From: Thiomicrospira microaerophila
GTDB taxonomy: Bacteria; Pseudomonadota; Gammaproteobacteria; Thiomicrospirales; Thiomicrospiraceae
Length of the DNA: 64,000 bases
Direction of reading: 5' to 3'
NCBI RefSeq assembly: GCF_000934765.1
Contig: NZ_JYNN01000004.1
Coordinates: 62,001 to 126,000 of the forward strand
Shown: one piece after another, positions 53,280 through 60,408 of the stretch
Layout: each line of letters starts with the position of its first letter
Position numbering within the stretch: position 1 is the stretch's first letter
Program-made: the position numbers and the translations under genes
The notes under the pieces: model-generated
What the model saw: only the letters and a program-made list of their open reading frames with translations
Databases searched by the model: none
What the model was told of the DNA's origin: nothing

Positions 53280-54369
53280 TGTAAACGGACAGCTTCACCT
53301 GAACGAACCCGCGCCGAAGGTGATTTGGGTGCCGAGTCGTTGGGTGAGCATTTTGCAGGTGTTTGTGCCGGGTAAATCGCGCAGCCAATGGCAAGAAGCC
53401 TTGCCTTATGCGCTCGAAGAACAATTGGCGCAACCGCTGGAAGAAGTGCATCTGATCGCGCTTGAGCGCGATAAACAAGGCTTGACGCAAGTGGCGGTGG
53501 TGGCTAGAGCGCAGATGCAGGCCTGGTTGGCGGAGCTTGAAAAACAGGGTTTAACCCAGGCCTGGTTGGTGGCGGAGTGTTTTGCGCTAGCCACGCAAGC
53601 GAAACAAGCCGATGATAAAACGGATAATAACACCGATAATAGCACCGATAATAACTGGATCAGCGCCCCTTCGATGATTGAGGCCGATAGCCTGTTGTTG
53701 CGTAGCGGTGAATTGCGCGGCGCTAGCATGGCGAATGGGGTTTGGGCCAATTGGTTTGCCTTAGTCAAAGCACAACAACCCGACATTAAGATTGAACAGG
53801 TCAGGCAAATCACGCCAGCCGACACGCCCTTAAGCCTGTTGCGTAAAGTGAATTTGCGCCAAGGTGAGTTCTCGCCACAAGCTAAATCATCGGCGGCATC
53901 GCGTGCTTGGCGCTGGCCAGCTGGGCTGGCGGCGATTTGGTTGTTGTTAGTCGGGGTGCAAACCCATTGGCAGACCGAGCAAACCTTGCAACAAGCCCAA
54001 GCCTATCAGCAGCAAACCGAAACCCTGTTTCGTCAGTTGTTTCCGCAAACCCAGCGGATTGTGAATATCCAAGTGCAAACCCAGTCATTTTTAAACCAGT
54101 CCGGTCAGTCGGCGGCATCGCTTGCGCCGGTTGAATTATTAAGCCTTATCGAGCCCCATTTGCTGGCGCAAAATGCGATAAAACCTGGGCGAATGGATTG
54201 GCAAAACCAGCGTTTTAGTTTACAGCTTATAGGGCGTACCACAGAGCAGCTAGATCAATTATTGGCAAAAGTAAAAGCCGATTTGCCCGTGGGTTTGAAT
54301 GCGCGATTACAAATTCAAAGCTTAACAGGCTCCGCCGTGGAGGGCGTATTACATGTTGATGCAAACTGA
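53263..54369 (+). CDS. gspL: Type II secretion protein GspL
   Basis: GspL (368 residues) links the GspE ATPase to the inner membrane. An actin-like cytoplasmic domain (VPGKSRSQWQEALPYALEEQLAQPLEEVH in outline) precedes one TM helix at about 214-232 (WPAGLAAIWLLLVGVQ) and a periplasmic ferredoxin-like domain. Two CAGGCCTGGTTGG copies 38 bp apart (near 53518 and 53556) encode QAWLAE and QAWLVAE. A DNNTDNSTDNN stretch from 12-bp repeats at about 53626-53655 is a likely loop. It overlaps gspK by 17 bp and gspM by 17 bp. Confidence 0.92.
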   Translation: MMSYFDVNGQLHLNEPAPKVIWVPSRWVSILQVFVPGKSRSQWQEALPYALEEQLAQPLEEVHLIALERDKQGLTQVAVVARAQMQAWLAELEKQGLTQAWLVAECFALATQAKQADDKTDNNTDNSTDNNWISAPSMIEADSLLLRSGELRGASMANGVWANWFALVKAQQPDIKIEQVRQITPADTPLSLLRKVNLRQGEFSPQAKSSAASRAWRWPAGLAAIWLLLVGVQTHWQTEQTLQQAQAYQQQTETLFRQLFPQTQRIVNIQVQTQSFLNQSGQSAASLAPVELLSLIEPHLLAQNAIKPGRMDWQNQRFSLQLIGRTTEQLDQLLAKVKADLPVGLNARLQIQSLTGSAVEGVLHVDAN

Positions 54370-54865
54370 GTTAGGTCAACAGCTTGCCGCACGCTGGCAA
54401 GGATTGGCGGCGCGAGAGCGGATGTTGTTGCAGCTATTAGTGGTAGCGTTGTTGGTTTTGTTGGTCTATCGCTTTGGTTGGCAACCTTTAGTGGCCCAGC
54501 AACAGCAAGCGCAGCAGCGTTTAGCGATAGCTGAACAGCAGTGGCAGTGGCTTAATCAACAAATTCCGGCGATTCAGCAGGCGCAGGGGCAGCGTGCTGA
54601 CGATGCACCAACGCTGCAAACCCAGTCGCAACTGCTTGCGCATATCCAGCAAACGCTACGAAGCCAGAACCTGATTAATCAAATGGAGACCATTCGCCCT
54701 GCACCGAATGGGGTGCAGGTGATGTTTAATCAGGTGGATGCGCCGCGATTTTTTCAATGGTTGGGCCGCCTTGAGCAACAGGGTTTAACTCCAGAGCGCT
54801 TACAAGTTGAGCCAGTGAGTCAAGGGCGGGTGAAAGTCACATTGAACTTTAGGCTGGCATCGTGA
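54353..54865 (+). CDS. gspM: Type II secretion protein GspM
   Basis: The 170-residue inner-membrane protein has a single TM helix (MLLQLLVVALLVLLVYRFGW) with the common W-x-P-L after it, a Gln-rich coiled segment, and a periplasmic ferredoxin-like domain ending RLQVEPVSQGRVKVTLNFRL. It pairs with GspL. Its 3' end leads into a region of start-codon repeats before gspN. Confidence 0.9.
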   Translation: MLMQTELGQQLAARWQGLAARERMLLQLLVVALLVLLVYRFGWQPLVAQQQQAQQRLAIAEQQWQWLNQQIPAIQQAQGQRADDAPTLQTQSQLLAHIQQTLRSQNLINQMETIRPAPNGVQVMFNQVDAPRFFQWLGRLEQQGLTPERLQVEPVSQGRVKVTLNFRLAS

Positions 54866-54917
54866 GATTGTTGTCGTGGAGTTATTACCATGAGGTTATT
54901 GTCGTGAGCTTATTATC
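54857..54917 (+). repeat. Four to five near-repeats of the gspN start region
   Basis: Units of 13-15 bp of the form TC(G/A)TGAG-N-TTATT recur from the gspM stop to the gspN ATG. Each contains GTG or ATG in a similar setting (GTGAGATT, GTGGAGTT, ATGAGGTT, GTGAGCTT, ATGAAGTT). This looks like tandem duplication of the initiation region. Confidence 0.65.
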
Positions 54918-55706
54918 ATGAAGTTGGTGCGTTGGATAAGTGGCGCTATGTTGCTGTTGCTGGTGTTCATGGCGGGCTTTGTCAGTCAGGTTCCGGTGAG
55001 TTATGTGTTAACCCAATTTGGCGACCAGATTCCAGCTGAGTTGCGTGTGACGCAACCCAAAGGCACGCTTTGGCAAGGGCAGGTGGCGATGGCCTATCAG
55101 GGCGCGGGCTTTGAGCAGTTAGCTGAAAAATTAGGAGGGGAATTAAGCTGGCAGTTAAAGCCCTCAGACCTGGTGTTGGGGGCGATCAAACAATCACTGC
55201 CGATGGAGATGCAACTACGTCATGGGCAAGATCAGCTCGACCTGCGGCTTGTTGCGACGCCCGCGCAACTTAGGTTGCATATTCCGCAGGGGCAACTGGA
55301 TATCGCAAGGCTAGCCGCACCCTTTGCCGAGCAACAGTTTTTGTTGCGAGGTTTAACAGGCCAGCTTCATCTACGTGATCTGATGATTAAAATGGACTAT
55401 AACCAGGCCTGGTTAGAAGACGCATCAGGGCGCGTGATTGTTACAGATTTAAACCTGATGGGAGCGCAGATTGAACAATTGAACATTGAAGCCCTGATGC
55501 AAGAGAAAACCATTGCGCTGCAAATCAATGCCGAGCAAGACGGTTGGCAATTGCAAGGCACCAGTCGTTTAAATCCGCCAAATCAATTTGATAACCAATT
55601 TGAACTCACCACCCAACAGCCCAATCGCTTCCCTGACTGGGCGCTGATGACGATGCAACAAATTTCCCCCACTCAAGCCCGCGCCGAAATGCGGGGGCAA
55701 TGGTAG
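54918..55706 (+). CDS. gspN: Type II secretion protein GspN
   Basis: The 262-residue protein has an N-terminal signal anchor (WISGAMLLLLVFMAGFVSQVP) and the GspN pattern LRVTQPKGTLWQGQ and a beta-rich periplasmic body. GspN is present in only some T2SSs and may aid secretin handling. A perfect palindrome at 55401-55414 encodes YNQAWLED. It is the last gsp gene; the next gene is convergent, one base away. Confidence 0.88.
   Translation: MKLVRWISGAMLLLLVFMAGFVSQVPVSYVLTQFGDQIPAELRVTQPKGTLWQGQVAMAYQGAGFEQLAEKLGGELSWQLKPSDLVLGAIKQSLPMEMQLRHGQDQLDLRLVATPAQLRLHIPQGQLDIARLAAPFAEQQFLLRGLTGQLHLRDLMIKMDYNQAWLEDASGRVIVTDLNLMGAQIEQLNIEALMQEKTIALQINAEQDGWQLQGTSRLNPPNQFDNQFELTTQQPNRFPDWALMTMQQISPTQARAEMRGQW
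55401..55414. repeat. AACCAGGCCTGGTT, perfect copy in gspN
   Basis: Flanked by T and A, which pair; encodes NQAWL. Confidence 0.9.
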
Positions 55707-55707
55707 A

Positions 55708-57075
55708 TTAGAACTTGAATTCAACGGCTAGGTTAAGTGCGAGCGAGTTGTCTTCGAACTCTTCAAAGTCAAGTGAGCTGAGGGCAAGGTCGAGGCTAAC
55801 GAAGCCAACAGTTAAACCACCGTGCATGCGTGAAAACTCATTGCCAGCTGCTTCATGGGTGTAACCAAATCGAATGTCTGGTGCATACCATAGGTTAGAG
55901 GCATAGGAGGCCGAAATGCCGGCTTTTTGCGTTTCTAAGCCGGTGATGGCGGTTGTTTTGTTGAGGTCAGCAAAACCGGCCAGTGTCCAACGTCTATTCT
56001 TCGAGAAAAGTGCAGCCTCAACGCGCGCTTTAGGGTCCAAGGAAATTTCAGAAGGTAAATGGTTGCTTGCTATTAAGTTGGCGGCATCCTGGCCAATGGC
56101 ACCATACTCAAAGCTGGGTGCATTTAGGTTTTCAAGTGTTAAGCCGAGCATATAGTTTTTGGCATTGTACTGTAAACCAAAGTCGACGCCAAAAGCCGTA
56201 GACGTATCACTGGAGGTAATGGCTTCTTGGATACCATCGCTGATTTCATCACTAAAGTCTTGGTCTGGGTTATTGATGATGCTGTCTAAACCAAACGCAT
56301 AGTGTTTAAAGCTGGCCTGCATCATCTTGACACGGAACCCCGCGTTTAAACTGCCTTCACCTAGTGTAAACCAACGGTCAAGGTCCATGCCATAGCCTAG
56401 TGTTGCTTCGGTTAGGTGGTAGCCGGTGATGTTGAGTGCGGCATTGGTTTGTGCTGTGGCGTCCGCGGTAAAGTTATTAGGATTTGCTTCTGTGGGAGCA
56501 TATACAACATCTACATTCAGATCTGACCCTTGCGATTGATTGAGTTTGATCGCGGCACCAGAGGTTACGGATGCGCCGACCATCCATCCACCCCAGTTAT
56601 GGGTTTGAATGACAAGCGGCAGTGAGAAGGATGTTTGCAGCTGCATTCCTAGATTAGAGAAGTCTGTAAAAAAGCCATCAACAACACCCTCTAAATCCTC
56701 CTCAAGACCGGTTTTTAAGTCATTTGCTACTTGCGTAGGGTTAGCGATAACGGTTGCTTGATCGAGAGCTCCAACCCTCGTTGCAAGGCGATCTGATAGG
56801 TCATCTAGCTCGTTCTGTACATTTTCAACACGATCCTCAATACCTGACATACCTGTGTAAGAAATATCAATCCCCGCACTTAAGCCTAAGCCCCATAGCC
56901 GTTTAGAGGTATCCCCACCGAGTGAGGCAGGGTTTTGAAAGCCGTTAAAAAGTGTGTGGGTGTTGCCGACGTCGCCATAGCCTAGCGTGGAACCCGCATT
57001 GTAAAATGTAGATGCGCTGACCATTGATGAGCTCGCCATCGCAATGGCAGTGACTAAGATTTTATGTTTAAACAT
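55708..57075 (-). CDS. Outer-membrane barrel of the TraF_2 family
   Basis: The 455-residue protein has a signal peptide (ILVTAIAMASSSMVSA), an N-terminal FYNAGSTLGYGDVGNTHTLF motif, a coiled segment at about 80-125 (VENVQNELDDLSDRL), and then amphipathic beta strands to a terminal Phe (VEFKF). This suits the TraF_2 family, whose members are named after plasmid transfer but are mostly chromosomal. No conjugation gene is nearby, so a transfer role is unlikely. It lies 51 bp downstream of the FadL-like gene on the same strand. Confidence 0.7.
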   Translation of the reverse strand: MFKHKILVTAIAMASSSMVSASTFYNAGSTLGYGDVGNTHTLFNGFQNPASLGGDTSKRLWGLGLSAGIDISYTGMSGIEDRVENVQNELDDLSDRLATRVGALDQATVIANPTQVANDLKTGLEEDLEGVVDGFFTDFSNLGMQLQTSFSLPLVIQTHNWGGWMVGASVTSGAAIKLNQSQGSDLNVDVVYAPTEANPNNFTADATAQTNAALNITGYHLTEATLGYGMDLDRWFTLGEGSLNAGFRVKMMQASFKHYAFGLDSIINNPDQDFSDEISDGIQEAITSSDTSTAFGVDFGLQYNAKNYMLGLTLENLNAPSFEYGAIGQDAANLIASNHLPSEISLDPKARVEAALFSKNRRWTLAGFADLNKTTAITGLETQKAGISASYASNLWYAPDIRFGYTHEAAGNEFSRMHGGLTVGFVSLDLALSSLDFEEFEDNSLALNLAVEFKF

Positions 57076-57087
57076 GGTGTCTCCTTC

Positions 57088-57112
57088 GTGTTTTTAAAGT
57101 GCAAAAAAGTGG
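57088..57112. repeat. Sequence shared with 60251-60276
   Basis: GTGTTTTTAAAGTGCAAAAA and AGTGG here match GTGTTTTTTTAAGTGCAAAA and AAGTAG at 60251-60276. It sits directly upstream of the TraF_2-like start codon (minus strand). A shared regulator site is possible. Confidence 0.5.
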
Positions 57113-57126
57113 ATTGAAAAGTTTAG

Positions 57127-58521
57127 TTAAAAGCTGCCTGATGTGGACACATAAAGATTCATACCAAAGGTTTTAATCTCTTGGGTATGGCTGGAGCTAC
57201 CAAACAGGTTGGCCGTTCCGGTGCCACCAAGATAGCCTAAACCGACGGTAATATTCGATGTTTTGGTATAACGTGTAACCGAAAAGCTAGAGCCGATTTC
57301 ATTAATGTGTGGATCGCCATGCACAGACACATTCGATTCTGTATTGGCGTTATTGGTGTATAAGCCACCCCGCACGGCCCATGTGGGGTTAAGAAAGTAT
57401 TCAGCACCACCGGCGAGGTTCCATGTGGCGGCATAGCGATCTGTGGACGTGGCATAGCTGAAGTCACCGGTTAACAAGAGTGCGTTAGAGGGAAAGTAGG
57501 CGAGACCTAAATTCACTTCGGTCGGCAGCTTGTTTTTGGTGGTTTCGTTTAAACCTATATCGGTATGTTGGTGTGCATTGGTGTCCAGCGCGACAAAGTT
57601 ACTTCCCTCAAGGGTATAGCATTGTGTGCCGGTGCAAAGCGTTTGGTCTAGTCGTGTGTCTGGGGATTCTGATAGCATGATGGTGGTTTGAATCATCATG
57701 CCTATTGAAACACGCTCAATCGGTGACCACATCAGGCCTAACCTAGGTTGGATTCCCAGTTCATCAGTTTGTACTTTTTGATAGTAGCTGTCTTTCAAAA
57801 AAACAGGCGCATCATCGATGTCACGCCCCTCAATAATCGAAATTTGCTTTAGTGTAGATTCTTTTTTTCGCATATAACCATAAAGGGTCATCCCAACGGA
57901 AAGCTGTTCACTCACCGGAAAGGCATAACTAATGCCCGCAAGGGTTGTGGTATCGGCATTGTTGTAGTCAATTTCTTGATTTCTAATCGCGTTTTGCTCA
58001 AGTGCCGCAAATTGGTTTGCCTCGCCTAAGGTTCGGTTGACGCCTAGTTCAGTGCCTACTTCGTCGGTGTTCTGGAGCCGCTTTGCTGATTGTAAATGCG
58101 TAAAGCTGTCGCTTTGGTCTTCTAGGTCATAATTTGGAATCGCAATCGAAAAGCCTGCCACGCCTGCGCCAAGCGGTTGAATAACGCCAAAGAAATTGGC
58201 GACCATCCCGGATGAGGTGCGTGTCCATTTTTGATTAGGGTTCGAATCGCTAATGCCCGAGTAGGTGGTGTTTTTAAAATTAAACGCATTGACCGAGCCT
58301 GATATTTTGGTCGAGGTGCTATAAACAATGCCGGCGGGATTGTAATAAAGTCCCGATGCATCATCCGATATAGCCGTATACGCACCACCTAAGCCTGCTG
58401 CACGATCGCCGACTAAAATATCACGATAGTGAAATTCGTCTGCCAAAGCAGGCATCGCCATGCTAGCGCCAGCCATAGCGAGCGCTAGCGTTTTTAGTTT
58501 AACTTGTTTAACGGTGTTCAT
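57127..58521 (-). CDS. FadL/OmpP1/TodX-family outer-membrane transport protein
   Basis: The 464-residue barrel has a signal peptide ending MAMPALA, then DRAAGLGGAYTAISDDASGLYYNPAG, the hallmark N-terminal hatch of FadL-type channels, which carry hydrophobic compounds across the outer membrane. The C-terminus ends in YVSTSGSF with a terminal Phe for BAM recognition. The substrate (fatty acid, alkane or aromatic) is not evident. The start overlaps the end of the M48 peptidase gene by 14 bp. Confidence 0.88.
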   Translation of the reverse strand: MNTVKQVKLKTLALAMAGASMAMPALADEFHYRDILVGDRAAGLGGAYTAISDDASGLYYNPAGIVYSTSTKISGSVNAFNFKNTTYSGISDSNPNQKWTRTSSGMVANFFGVIQPLGAGVAGFSIAIPNYDLEDQSDSFTHLQSAKRLQNTDEVGTELGVNRTLGEANQFAALEQNAIRNQEIDYNNADTTTLAGISYAFPVSEQLSVGMTLYGYMRKKESTLKQISIIEGRDIDDAPVFLKDSYYQKVQTDELGIQPRLGLMWSPIERVSIGMMIQTTIMLSESPDTRLDQTLCTGTQCYTLEGSNFVALDTNAHQHTDIGLNETTKNKLPTEVNLGLAYFPSNALLLTGDFSYATSTDRYAATWNLAGGAEYFLNPTWAVRGGLYTNNANTESNVSVHGDPHINEIGSSFSVTRYTKTSNITVGLGYLGGTGTANLFGSSSHTQEIKTFGMNLYVSTSGSF

Positions 58522-59431
58522 TTAAGCGCTCCTCTAGGGTTGCAAGACGTAATCCGTCTAAACCATGCTCATTCAGAATGTTTTGAAGTTCAGTAATCCG
58601 TTCGTTCATCGGCGGGTGCGTGTTAGACAGGACCTGGGTTTGATTGTTTGGCGTACCGCTAAGCATCACAAAATAGTCCGCCAATGCTGAAGGTTGGTAG
58701 CCTGCATTCACTAATAGCCAAACGCTAGCCGCATCGGCCTCAAACTCGTCTTGTTTGGACTGTAAACCCTTCTCAAATAAAATTTCCATCGCTTGGCTCA
58801 CGGCCTGATTAAATGCGACGACGGCCGCATTGCCGCCACCGGAAAGAATAGCGGTTAAACTGTTGTCGGCATTGGCATTCGTGCCACGTAATCCGATGGC
58901 ACGCACGTAGTGGCGCGCTTCAATATGCCCCATTTCATGGGCTAGAATAGCGGCCAGTTGGGCTTCGTTTTGCGCCTTATTTAGCGCGCCTTTGGTGATA
59001 AATACATACCCACCTGGTGCGGCATAGGCATTGATTTCATCTGTGTTGAGCACAATAAAATAATAGGTCAGCTCAGGGCGTTGAGAGAACTGTGCGAGTG
59101 TATGCCCCACATGACTCACATAGTCATTTAGCTTGTCATCACGCAGTACCGGATAGCGCCCAAGAATTTTGCTTGCCAGTTCACGGCCAAAAATAATTTC
59201 AGCTTGAATGTCATCTGCGGTATATTCAGGCTCAACAATGTCCGTAAAGGCACGTTGCCGAAAGGAGAGTTGCTTTTCAATCAAGGCGGTGTTTAAGCTG
59301 GATTCAATCAGTGTATTAACATCAAAACCATCGGTAGTTTCGTTCGACCAGGCCGGGTTGGATAGGGCTATATTTGATGTCAAAGCGACGGATAGCGCTA
59401 AGATCAATTTGCGGTTAAAAAGATATTTCAT
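58508..59431 (-). CDS. M48-family zinc metallopeptidase
   Basis: The 307-residue protein has a signal peptide (LILALSVALTSNIALS), VLNTDEINAYAAPGGYVFITKGAL and the zinc site LAHEMGHIEARH near residue 165, with the third ligand Glu in KQDEFEADAASVWLL. This is the BepA/LoiP-like periplasmic group that cleaves misfolded envelope proteins. It is encoded between an SH3 protein (stop and start adjacent) and a FadL-like barrel (14-bp overlap), suggesting quality control of outer-membrane proteins. Confidence 0.92.
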   Translation of the reverse strand: MKYLFNRKLILALSVALTSNIALSNPAWSNETTDGFDVNTLIESSLNTALIEKQLSFRQRAFTDIVEPEYTADDIQAEIIFGRELASKILGRYPVLRDDKLNDYVSHVGHTLAQFSQRPELTYYFIVLNTDEINAYAAPGGYVFITKGALNKAQNEAQLAAILAHEMGHIEARHYVRAIGLRGTNANADNSLTAILSGGGNAAVVAFNQAVSQAMEILFEKGLQSKQDEFEADAASVWLLVNAGYQPSALADYFVMLSGTPNNQTQVLSNTHPPMNERITELQNILNEHGLDGLRLATLEERLNEHR

Positions 59432-59968
59432 CTACTGCGCTCCGGTGATAATCGGTTGCATAAACATTTTAATAGAATCGGGTGATACACTAAAGCCTTC
59501 CATGTATCGCAGGGCTTCCGTATCTGCTTGTAAGCCATCGCCAGCGTCCGCGCTACCTGCCAAGCCGCGTGCTGCGGCCGCGGTGGTGAGTGCAGAGGTG
59601 CGGCGGCGCACATCACGTAATTCAACATTGCCATCACTCGGCAATACGGTAACGCGTTCTGATGGAGGGGTATCACGTGCTAAAAACCGGGAAATCCAAC
59701 CGCTTGAACCATCCGTCATTGTGATCTCGAACCAAGCGCCTTGTTGGCGTAATTGGATCACCTCATCCCCTAAACGAAGTGTCGTAACCAAGCTCGCATT
59801 AAATGCAGGTTCTGACATGACTTTGGCTTGTTGGCTTGAAATGTAAAGAGTAAGTTGAGTACTAGCGGCAGCTTGGTTTAAAAAAAACGTTGAAAATACT
59901 AAAAATACCAAAAAATGGTACGTTTTTGCAAACCAGGGAGAAGTAGTGTGGCGATGACTGCTATTCAT
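59432..59968 (-). CDS. Exported SH3-domain protein
   Basis: The 178-residue protein has an N-terminal hydrophobic segment (FLVFLVFSTFFLNQAAA), then a bacterial SH3 domain: SEPAFNASLVTTLRLGDEVI, QQGAWFEITMTDGSSGWISRFL. The rest is Ala-rich and helical with no known domain. I chose ATG 59968 because AAGGG lies 8 bases upstream. It is first of the SH3-M48-FadL-TraF_2 gene run. It may bind peptidoglycan or envelope peptides. Confidence 0.85.
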   Translation of the reverse strand: MNSSHRHTTSPWFAKTYHFLVFLVFSTFFLNQAAASTQLTLYISSQQAKVMSEPAFNASLVTTLRLGDEVIQLRQQGAWFEITMTDGSSGWISRFLARDTPPSERVTVLPSDGNVELRDVRRRTSALTTAAAARGLAGSADAGDGLQADTEALRYMEGFSVSPDSIKMFMQPIITGAQ

Positions 59969-59986
59969 GAATAAAACCCTTAACAT

Positions 59987-60408
59987 GTTTTAACGTGAGT
60001 TTTATTCTATTGCTGAAATGCAAAATGTGCAAAGTTTTTCAATAAAAAAACAAAAATCTGTGTTAGTTTCTGTTTTATATCAAGCATTGTTGCGATGAAA
60101 AAATAACTTAAGTAGAAGGTTGGGTTTTTGCTTAAGCTATTTTTGGTTGTTGAACCGATTTTTATAAAACTTATACATCAAATTTAACTTAAGATAGTGA
60201 TTTTAATTTTTTTATTGGAATGCGGTGGGGGCAGGTTTTTTTAATTTCTAGTGTTTTTTTAAGTGCAAAAAAGTAGGCGTTAGAGAAATTAATGCTTGAA
60301 GCCGATGCAGAGCTCCTTTAGAATCAAATTAATATCTTAAAAATTGTGCAAAAAGAAAGTTTATTTGCACGCTAGGCTGAAATTAAATTTAACAGGGGCA
60401 GCGGATCT
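59987..60408. other. AT-rich 0.4-kb intergenic region between divergent genes
   Basis: No gene is visible. The region is AT-rich with many T and A runs and separates the SH3 gene (minus) from the large lipoprotein gene (plus), so it must hold both promoters; I cannot fix either with confidence. It includes the shared element at 60251-60276 and GTGCAAA motifs near 60027 and 60343. Confidence 0.6.

Noticed and set aside
55708-57075. Evidence for a conjugative element from the TraF_2-like gene
   Set aside because: Members of this family are mostly chromosomal barrels, and no other transfer, relaxase or integrase gene is in the window.
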